Shown: positions 1-5,142 of the stretch, piece after piece | Numbering within the stretch: the first letter of the stretch is position 1 | Layout of the letters: each line of letters opens with the position of its first letter | Assembly (NCBI GenBank): GCA_015523055.1 | Contig: WALD01000099.1 | Span: forward strand, 1-11,982 | Direction: 5' to 3' | DNA: 11,982 bases | DNA from: Candidatus Altarchaeota archaeon | GTDB lineage: Archaea; Altiarchaeota; Altiarchaeia; IMC4; QMZM01 | Made by a program: the position numbers and the translations under genes | Notes under the pieces: model-generated | What the model saw: the letters and a program-made list of their open reading frames with translations, nothing else | Database searches by the model: none | What the model was told of the DNA's origin: nothing

Positions 1-19
1 AGATGTGTATAAGAGACAG
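1..19. other. Nextera (Tn5 mosaic end) adapter remnant
   Basis: The first 19 bases, AGATGTGTATAAGAGACAG, are identical to the Tn5 transposase mosaic end used in Nextera library preparation. This is library sequence left at a contig end, not genomic DNA. It means base 20 is the first base that can be trusted as genome, and that the window's left edge is a contig edge. Confidence 0.97.
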
Positions 20-20
20 T

Positions 21-89
21 CATAATCCCATAAGAAATTTTACATAGAGGTATAAATATTTGCAGGAATTTGGTCTTGCAGGGATTATG
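21..89. repeat. Inverted repeat next to the contig end
   Basis: CATAATCCC at 21-29 is the exact reverse complement of GGGATTATG at 81-89, with 51 bases between. The inner part holds a TATA-like TATAAATA at 51-58 and two TTGCAGG copies at 60-66 and 75-81. The repeat lies just 3' of the tRNA on its strand. It could be part of an element, a processing structure, or a fold-back artefact, because it abuts the adapter. No gene is visible in 20-92. Confidence 0.5.
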
Positions 90-92
90 GGA

Positions 93-187
93 AGCAGGGA
101 GAGGGATTTGAACCCCCGAACCGTCGGTTTCTGCCGCTGTAGATGTTGTCTGCAACCGACTGCCTTACCGGACTAGGCCACCCCTGC
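93..187 (-). tRNA. tRNA-Cys (GCA) with a 21-nt intron
   Basis: Read on the minus strand from 187, the sequence folds into a standard cloverleaf. The acceptor stem GCAGGGG pairs with TCCCTGC through one G-U. The D-stem is closed by GCC and GGC. The anticodon stem is GTCGG with CCGAC, the variable loop is GGTTC, and the T-arm is GGGGG, TTCAAAT, CCCTC. The anticodon loop starts TT-GCA, giving Cys. Base 73 (position 93) is U, the usual discriminator of tRNA-Cys, and CCA is not encoded. The anticodon loop carries 21 extra bases, which fit an archaeal intron at 37/38. I see no clear TATA box at the usual distance upstream; the hairpins at 189-288 fill that space. Confidence 0.93.
129..149 (-). other. 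tRNA-Cys intron (position 37/38)
   Basis: With cuts placed after position 37 and before 38, the intron is 21 nt and leaves a 7-base loop, TTGCAGA. A four-pair central helix forms between exon TTGC (32-35) and intron GCAG, flanked by three-base bulges AGA (5') and AAA (3'). That is the geometry recognised by archaeal tRNA splicing endonuclease. The inner intron helix is weak, so the motif looks like a relaxed bulge-helix-loop rather than a full bulge-helix-bulge. The boundaries are inferred from folding. Confidence 0.85.
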
Positions 188-188
188 G

Positions 189-206
189 GAACGGCTCGCT
201 CCGTTC
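189..206. repeat. Hairpin 1 upstream of tRNA-Cys
   Basis: GAACGG at 189-194 pairs with CCGTTC at 201-206 around a six-base loop. It begins two bases beyond the tRNA 5' end and could be part of the tRNA leader or of the structured block that continues to 288. Confidence 0.55.
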
Positions 207-214
207 ACACGCGG

Positions 215-255
215 GTGCTATCTTCGCCATAGAATCATGAAAGGCTCGATAGCAC
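215..255. repeat. Hairpin 2: eight-pair inverted repeat
   Basis: GTGCTATC at 215-222 and GATAGCAC at 248-255 are perfect inverted repeats. An inner GCC/GGC pairing (226-228 with 243-245) is possible. No open reading frame uses the segment. It may be a small structured RNA or part of a short mobile-element remnant; the sequence does not decide which. Confidence 0.6.
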
Positions 256-258
256 GTA

Positions 259-288
259 AATTCCCCATCTTTAGCCGGGGAATTCAAC
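259..288 (+). repeat. IS200/IS605-like right-end hairpin
   Basis: AATTCCCC (259-266) and GGGGAATT (277-284) form a perfect eight-pair stem around a loop containing CTTTAGC, followed at once by TCAAC (284-288). From memory of the family, a GC-rich hairpin with a CTTTAG-type loop followed by TCAA is characteristic of the right end of IS200/IS605 and IS1341-type elements. It is also the 3' part of the TnpB guide RNA. No tnpA or tnpB is present between base 20 and base 380, so this would be a solo end, a miniature element or an orphan guide RNA. The resemblance comes from pattern recognition, not a search. Confidence 0.45.
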
Positions 289-306
289 AGTGAGAACCAT
301 CGCGAC

Positions 307-350
307 GAGTAAATATTATACTCCGTTAAAACTTAAAAGTCCAGCTTTTT
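307..350 (+). promoter_or_regulatory. Probable promoter region of the 380-7133 gene string
   Basis: An AT-rich stretch precedes the first gene. TTAAAACTTAAAAG (326-339) is TATA-like and would place transcription start near 360, with a leader of about 20 nt. GAGTA (307-311) and TACTC (319-323) make a small inverted repeat just upstream that could be an operator. Neither is a strong consensus match. Confidence 0.35.
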
Positions 351-379
351 ATCGCTGAATCCTATGTTTTAATCTGAAA

Positions 380-838
380 ATGGCAAAAGAAGAAGAAACC
401 GAGGCAGAGGAAAGGGCTGATACCGGGGTGGAGGAAGATAATGAGGAGATTGAAGGGGAAACCGGGAGAGAGTTTGCCTTTGCAATGGCTCCGATAGTGA
501 GAATTATGAAGGATGAACTTGACAGCGATAAGATGATTCGGAGCAGGGTGAAGGTGGAGATGAACCTCTGGCTGGAGAAGATATGCAGGAAGATAGCAAG
601 GGTTATGAATCGCTCTGAATATACTATGGTTGAAATCGATGATTTCAAGACCGCTATCGAACCCTATGAGATGATAGACGATGTGGAGCAGGAAAGGCAC
701 AGAATAGTGGCAACGCTGGAGAAGATAAAGCAGGACTGCGACTCGCTGATAAGGGATGTCGACAGGAAATTCATCACCTACCCTGGACCACCAACGACAC
801 AGTCTTCTCTCAAGAGTGAGGAATTTGAAGGTGAATGA
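380..838 (+). CDS. Histone-fold-like protein with acidic N-terminal tail
   Basis: This 152-residue protein has three parts. Residues 1-30 are a very acidic, Glu-rich tail. Residues 36-97 look like a histone fold: APIVRIMK (37-44) matches helix 1 of archaeal and NF-Y/DRAP1-type histones, residues 52-76 would be the long helix 2, and YTMVEIDDFKTAI (81-93) matches the loop and helix 3 region, with R78 and D87/D88 placed like the family's Arg-Asp pair. Residues 98-131 are a charged helical extension. The domain is about three residues shorter than HMfB, and the acidic tail is unlike basic DNA-wrapping histones, so it may be a variant histone, a transcription-factor subunit or a chaperone partner. 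It overlaps aIF2-beta by ATGA. In many archaea aIF2-beta lies near replication genes (MCM, GINS), and a divergent GINS-like protein is the main alternative. ATG 380 has no obvious Shine-Dalgarno site. Confidence 0.6.
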   Translation: MAKEEETEAEERADTGVEEDNEEIEGETGREFAFAMAPIVRIMKDELDSDKMIRSRVKVEMNLWLEKICRKIARVMNRSEYTMVEIDDFKTAIEPYEMIDDVEQERHRIVATLEKIKQDCDSLIRDVDRKFITYPGPPTTQSSLKSEEFEGE

Positions 839-1248
839 ATTACGATTATATAACTCTGTTAGATAGGGTATGGGCGAACCTCCCGGAGAAGCTACAGAAT
901 CCATCACGGTTCCAGATGCCCGAGCCGGATACCCTGCTTGAGGGTAATCAGACTATAATAACCAACTTTAATGAGATTGCGAACGTTCTTAGAAGAAAGC
1001 CGCAGCATCTACTGACCTTTCTCTCAAAGGAGCTGGCAGCCCCCGCAACCTTTGACGGCAGGAGGGCCATAGTGCAGAGGGTCCTGAAAAAGAGTATGAT
1101 AGCAAAGAAGATTGAGGACTACACGAAGGTCTATGTATTGTGTCATGAATGCGGTCGGCCCGATACAAAGATTACGGAGCTCAGCGGTCAGAAAATAGTA
1201 AAATGCACTGCATGCGGAGGATGGTGGCCCCTGAGGAAAATCAAATAG
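835..1248 (+). CDS. eif2b: Translation initiation factor aIF2, beta subunit
   Basis: This is the beta subunit of the heterotrimeric GTPase that delivers initiator Met-tRNA to the small ribosomal subunit. The 137-residue length is normal. The order is an N-terminal helix that binds the gamma subunit (about 1-20), a central alpha-beta domain (about 25-95; FQMPEPDTLLEGNQT then TFDGRRAIVQ), and a C-terminal zinc ribbon with C103, C106, C124 and C127. The start is ATG 835, overlapping the previous stop as ATGA, with GGTGA at 830-834 as the Shine-Dalgarno site. The stop is TAG at 1246-1248; the same frame stays open beyond it to 1419, into the broken DUF424-like gene. Confidence 0.95.
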   Translation: MNYDYITLLDRVWANLPEKLQNPSRFQMPEPDTLLEGNQTIITNFNEIANVLRRKPQHLLTFLSKELAAPATFDGRRAIVQRVLKKSMIAKKIEDYTKVYVLCHECGRPDTKITELSGQKIVKCTACGGWWPLRKIK

Positions 1249-1510
1249 CGGTGGATTCAGAACCGGATAGAGGGGATATCCCCTGAGATCCACCGGACGG
1301 GAGACAAGATTCTTCCTGCGGCATGCGACAGGGAGATTCTGGGCGATACCCTGACGGATGATGAATTCTGTCTTATAATCCCTGGAGAATTCTACCGGGG
1401 ATATACCTGCAGATATTGAACTGGGTAAATTCATGGCTGGAGCCACGATTGCAAATCTCGCGGGGAATAACAGATTGCCAGTATCCTCTGATGCTTTATT
1501 TAACTTATGA
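1221..1510 (+). pseudogene. DUF424 family gene, broken by two frameshifts
   Basis: The gap between aIF2-beta and egsA carries pieces of a DUF424 (COG2412) protein in three frames. One fragment reads MVAPEENQIAVDSEPDRGDI from ATG 1221, inside the aIF2-beta end. The next, from about 1285, contains EIHRTGDKILPAACDREILG and then EFCLIIPGEFY. The third, from about 1400, contains DIPADIELGKFMAGATIANL and ends at TGA 1508-1510, overlapping the egsA ATG. Removing one C from the C4 run (1280-1283) and one G from the G4 run (1397-1400) gives a single 95-codon frame. The ACD-x-EILG, FY and ATIANL-G elements fit the family as I recall it; the C-terminus after ATIANL is shorter than usual. The family's function is unknown. 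It may be a real pseudogene, or intact with two sequence errors. The retained ATGA junction argues that decay, if real, is recent. Confidence 0.65.
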
Positions 1511-2544
1511 AAACCCATACTCTAAGAGATATGGTGATCAAGCATATAGAGCTTCCCTGGAGGGTTGTTATTGGGGATGGGGCGATTGAGAGTACTGGCG
1601 AGGTTGTTAAGGAACTTGGTCTCAAAGGCAATGCACTCGTTGTTGCCGGTAAAACTACGCTGAGGGTCGGGGGTGAGACCGTTGCAAAGGAGCTTAAAGC
1701 CGATGTTCTAATCATTGAGGACTCTGTGGAGCGGGAGGTTGAGAAGAATCTTGAGTGGGTGAAGAAGAATTTTTCTTACATAGCCGGGGTTGGTGGAGGT
1801 TCTGTTATAGATGCCGGGAAATTTCTCGCCTATAATGCAGGAATTCCCCTCGTGTCGATACCCACCTCTGCATCCCATGACGGTATTACCTCTCCAAGAG
1901 TTTCCCTGAAGGGCAGAAGGCCCTACTCTGTCGGGGTGCATAGCCCTGTTTGCATTATTGCTGATACTAGGATAATCAGGAATTCCCCCCCGAGGCTAAT
2001 TGCCTCCGGCTGTGCAGATGCAATCTCAAACTACACTGCTGTTCTTGACTGGAAACTCGCCAGAGATGAGAAAGGAGAATACTATGGGGATTACGCTGCC
2101 TCTCTGTCGAAACTCAGCGCCAGAATTGTGATGAAGAGTGCTGATAAGATTAAGAAGGATGTCAGTATTCTCGTTGAGGCACTTATAAGCAGCGGAGTTG
2201 CCATTGGGATTGCCGGCTCATCAAGGCCCTGCTCAGGGGCTGAGCATCAGTTCAGCCATGCTCTGGATATAATCTGCAGGAAGCCTGCTCTACACGGAGA
2301 TCAATGCGGTGTTGGAACAATAATGATGGCATATCTTCATAAAGCGGATTGGGAGGGGATAAGGAATTCTCTGAAGAGGGTCGGAGCACCAACAAATGCC
2401 AGAGAACTTGGAATCCCTGATGAGAAGATAATCAAGGCATTGGTAATGGCTAATTCAATAAGGGACAGATACACTATTCTAAGAGGTGGTCTCAAGGAGA
2501 AGGAGGCTGAGGAGCTGGCAATTGAAACAGAGGTTATACAATGA
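1507..2544 (+). CDS. egsA: sn-Glycerol-1-phosphate dehydrogenase
   Basis: This enzyme reduces dihydroxyacetone phosphate to sn-glycerol-1-phosphate with NAD(P)H, setting the stereochemistry of archaeal membrane lipids; it is cytosolic. The 345-residue length is typical. A nucleotide-binding N-terminal half carries GVGGGSVIDAGK (94-105) and PTSASHDGITSP (119-130). The helical C-terminal half carries the metal site, with D171, H247 (in SGAEHQFSHALD, where H251 is close by) and H263 as likely zinc ligands. ATG 1507 is favoured because it overlaps the upstream TGA as ATGA, although the conserved core starts near residue 11. Its own stop overlaps the galT start in the same way, so the two are likely translated in a coupled manner. 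AraM-type bacterial relatives are similar, but the context here is archaeal. Confidence 0.95.
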   Translation: MKTHTLRDMVIKHIELPWRVVIGDGAIESTGEVVKELGLKGNALVVAGKTTLRVGGETVAKELKADVLIIEDSVEREVEKNLEWVKKNFSYIAGVGGGSVIDAGKFLAYNAGIPLVSIPTSASHDGITSPRVSLKGRRPYSVGVHSPVCIIADTRIIRNSPPRLIASGCADAISNYTAVLDWKLARDEKGEYYGDYAASLSKLSARIVMKSADKIKKDVSILVEALISSGVAIGIAGSSRPCSGAEHQFSHALDIICRKPALHGDQCGVGTIMMAYLHKADWEGIRNSLKRVGAPTNARELGIPDEKIIKALVMANSIRDRYTILRGGLKEKEAEELAIETEVIQ

Positions 2545-3434
2545 ACGAGATAAGGCGGGACTATATCCTCAATAGATGGGTAATAATTGCAAAGAACAGG
2601 GCGAAGAGGCCCCAGCACTTTGTGCAGAAGCCCATAGGGTCCAGGGAGAAATTCTGCTTTTTCTGCCCGGGAAATGAGGATACTACACCACCAGAAATAG
2701 CGAGGGTGGAGGAGAAAGGCAGGTGGGTTATCCGGGTGTTCCCTAACAAATATCCAGCTACTGAGTGGCACGAGATTGTTGTTGAAACCCCAATACATGG
2801 GGAGCATCTTGGCGATCGGAGTGTTGGCCACATAGTCCAGGTTCTCAAAATGTATTCAGAAAGACAGCAGGCAATTGAGAAGGAACCCAGGGTAAAATAC
2901 GTCTCAATCTTCAAGAATAGTGGGAAGATGGCTGGAGCGAGCCTGTCCCATTCACATACGCAGCTTGTTGGCCTTACGATGATTCCCCCTCTTATTAAGA
3001 GAGAAATGAGGGCTTTTGACAAGGATTGCCCTTTTTGCAGGGTATGGAGGGACGAGATGAAGGGCAACAGAGTCGTTTACGATGACAGATATACTGCGGC
3101 GTTTACCCCATTTGCATCAAGGTTCCCGTTTGAGGTATGGATGATGCCAAAGAGGCACGTGAGGACGCTGGATGAAATGAGTAAAAAAGAGTTAAATTCC
3201 TTTGCAACTGTCCTCAAGGAAATTCTCTCAGCACTGAATTCAAGCCTTAATTATCCTCCCTACAATTTCGTTCTGCATTATGCTCCGGAAGGTAAGGATT
3301 TTCATCTTCATCTTGAACTGATGCCCCGGCTCTCAAGATTTGCCGGATTTGAGTTTGGCACGGAAATCACTATAAATACAATGCCGCCAGAGGTTGCGGC
3401 TGAGCACTATAAAAGTGAAATTGGTAAAGGATAG
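2541..3434 (+). CDS. galT: Galactose-1-phosphate uridylyltransferase-like enzyme (HIT superfamily)
   Basis: GalT enzymes exchange UMP between UDP-glucose and galactose-1-phosphate through a uridylylated His. The 297-residue protein has the two-lobe GalT layout. C39 and C42 form the first zinc pair. SLSHSHTQ (134-141) replaces the HPHGQ active-site motif, with H139 as the expected nucleophile. A second CxxC, C163/C166, opens the C-terminal lobe, which carries FHLHLELMP (254-262). Archaeal members often have SHSH rather than PHPH and are shorter than the E. coli enzyme; some relatives act on other nucleoside diphosphate sugars or dinucleotides, so the substrate is not certain. It overlaps egsA by four bases, and its 3' end overlaps or nearly touches the propeller gene. 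The position suggests supply of activated sugar for surface glycans or lipids, which is inference. Confidence 0.88.
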   Translation: MNEIRRDYILNRWVIIAKNRAKRPQHFVQKPIGSREKFCFFCPGNEDTTPPEIARVEEKGRWVIRVFPNKYPATEWHEIVVETPIHGEHLGDRSVGHIVQVLKMYSERQQAIEKEPRVKYVSIFKNSGKMAGASLSHSHTQLVGLTMIPPLIKREMRAFDKDCPFCRVWRDEMKGNRVVYDDRYTAAFTPFASRFPFEVWMMPKRHVRTLDEMSKKELNSFATVLKEILSALNSSLNYPPYNFVLHYAPEGKDFHLHLELMPRLSRFAGFEFGTEITINTMPPEVAAEHYKSEIGKG

Positions 3435-5142
3435 GGCGTTTGTGTCCCGAGGAATATTGCTTCTCTTTGTAGTGGTTTTCATGGTTATTGGTCCTGTTGG
3501 AGCGGCAAACATGAACCTGAGATGGGAATACAGCATAGGATCCAGAGTCAGATATGTTTTTGTTGATGACCTGGATTCTGATGGTGTTAAGGAGCTCGTT
3601 CTTGTAAGTGGAGACACATTATATGTCCTTGGAGCTAATGGAAGGTTAAAATGGAAAAAAGATATAGGGAGTATTGTATCTATCTGCATATCAGATCTTG
3701 AGGGTGACGGACAGAAGGAGATTATTGTAAGTTCCGGTGAAACCCTGGAAAACATTGCCAGAGGCAACATAAGAATTTTTGAGAACAATGGCGAAATGAG
3801 ATGGATATTCCCCCCTGGTAGGGTTAAATCAAACAAGATAATGCATGAAATCAAGGCTGTGGATATGGATGATAACGGCTACAAGGAGATAGTCGGAGGG
3901 ACAAGACAGGGGATAGCAACCCTTGCTGACAATTATAACAAATACCTCTGGTACCTTTCTCTTAACGACAGCATAAAAGCAGTATCAACAGAACCGGAGG
4001 GTTGGATCCTGGCAAATTCCGACTATTCAGTATATGCTGTGGGATTTGACGGCTCTGTTGAATGGAACCGCAGTATAGCTGATGGAGTTAGTAGTCTGGA
4101 GCTTACCAACATCTATCCAGGAGCCGGTGAGGAGATATTCATTGTCTCTCTGGAGGGCGGAATATACATTCTAAATAGCGAGGGGGAGGTGAAGGAGAAA
4201 ATTAATATCTCTAAAGAGGATTTTAGTGCGATTCCTCTAAATCTGGATGACGATGATTACGATGAGATTCTTCTTACCTCAAAAGATGTTACCTATGCTC
4301 TCGACACGGATAATGAGATAATGTGGGTGTATAATCCGGGGGAGAGAATTAAAGGTGTGATAGTGAGTGACATAGAAGGTAAGGGAGAGGAGAGCATTCT
4401 CCTCTTTAGCGACAGATATCTGTATTCGGTTAACCGGGACGGGGAGCTGGAGCACATCTATGATCCCGGCCTTGAGCATAGCATAAACAACATTCTTGTC
4501 GATGACTTTGAAAACGACGGCGAACCGGAGAGCATAATATTCTCATTAGATAGGGTGTACATATTTAACATAAACTGGAGTCAGGTCAAGAAAGAGGAGG
4601 CGGAGGAATACTACCGGAGAGCGGATGAGTATCTAACAACCGGGGATTACGAAAACGCCACCACCTATCTCCAGAAGGCAAAAAGAACATATGTGGAATT
4701 GAACGACAAAGAGAATATACTCAGGTGTTCAATAACTGCCGCCAAGATTGCAGCAGGAATCAAGAATGAGAAGAGAACACTTGCTGAAAACTACTACAGA
4801 CTTGCAGAACATTATTATACTAACACCCTCTACGAAAATGCAAACAACTATATTATGAATGCAACAAGGCTTTATATAGAATTAAGGGATGGGAAAGGTG
4901 TTGCAAAGTGTAGCGTATTGGCCAGGAGGATAACGGATGCAATAAAGAGCATTACGACGAGCATTTGCCCCTCCATGTCAACGACATCAACCCTCTCCGA
5001 AACGACAATTCTCACAACAATTCCCTCTGAGGGTATCGTTCCAGGGGAGATCGTCGACAAAATTTCCGGGATGGTGGCAGTATTAATAGGGGTGCTTGTG
5101 ATAATATTTATTAATCGATGGGGTAAAACCAAAGAAGAATGA
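3394..5142 (+). CDS. Membrane-anchored beta-propeller protein with two TPR-like repeats
   Basis: Function is unknown. From TTG 3394 the protein has 582 residues: a signal peptide or anchor (about 20-38), a propeller of FG-GAP/PQQ-like blades (about 40-395), two helical repeats (399-456 and 460-517), a Ser/Thr-rich linker (about 518-545) and one transmembrane helix (about 555-574) with a short charged tail. Acidic loops of the type DDLDSDG, SDLEGDG, VDMDDNG, DDDDYD, SDIEGKG and DDFENDG recur (near 58, 100, 157, 285, 326 and 369) and resemble calcium-binding loops. Several N-x-S/T sequons fit an extracytoplasmic location. The start is uncertain: GTG 3415, or GTG 3442 preceded by AAAGGATAGG, would also keep the signal sequence, and 3442 would avoid the 41-base overlap with galT. 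The stop overlaps the next gene as ATGA. A cell-surface sensor or binding scaffold is likely. Confidence 0.82.
   Translation: MRLSTIKVKLVKDRAFVSRGILLLFVVVFMVIGPVGAANMNLRWEYSIGSRVRYVFVDDLDSDGVKELVLVSGDTLYVLGANGRLKWKKDIGSIVSICISDLEGDGQKEIIVSSGETLENIARGNIRIFENNGEMRWIFPPGRVKSNKIMHEIKAVDMDDNGYKEIVGGTRQGIATLADNYNKYLWYLSLNDSIKAVSTEPEGWILANSDYSVYAVGFDGSVEWNRSIADGVSSLELTNIYPGAGEEIFIVSLEGGIYILNSEGEVKEKINISKEDFSAIPLNLDDDDYDEILLTSKDVTYALDTDNEIMWVYNPGERIKGVIVSDIEGKGEESILLFSDRYLYSVNRDGELEHIYDPGLEHSINNILVDDFENDGEPESIIFSLDRVYIFNINWSQVKKEEAEEYYRRADEYLTTGDYENATTYLQKAKRTYVELNDKENILRCSITAAKIAAGIKNEKRTLAENYYRLAEHYYTNTLYENANNYIMNATRLYIELRDGKGVAKCSVLARRITDAIKSITTSICPSMSTTSTLSETTILTTIPSEGIVPGEIVDKISGMVAVLIGVLVIIFINRWGKTKEE

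Noticed and set aside
259..288. Intrinsic terminator for a gene on the left
   Set aside because: The hairpin is not followed by a T-run on either strand, and no plus-strand gene ends before it; a mobile-element end fits better.
1024..1518. Long minus-strand open frame opposite aIF2-beta and the DUF424 region
   Set aside because: It lies opposite well-recognised coding sequence, has no recognisable domain, and its openness follows from codon bias of the real strand.
3333..3854. Minus-strand open frame of 173 codons
   Set aside because: It is antisense to the galT end and the propeller start, both of which carry clear domain signals; its composition looks like an antisense shadow.
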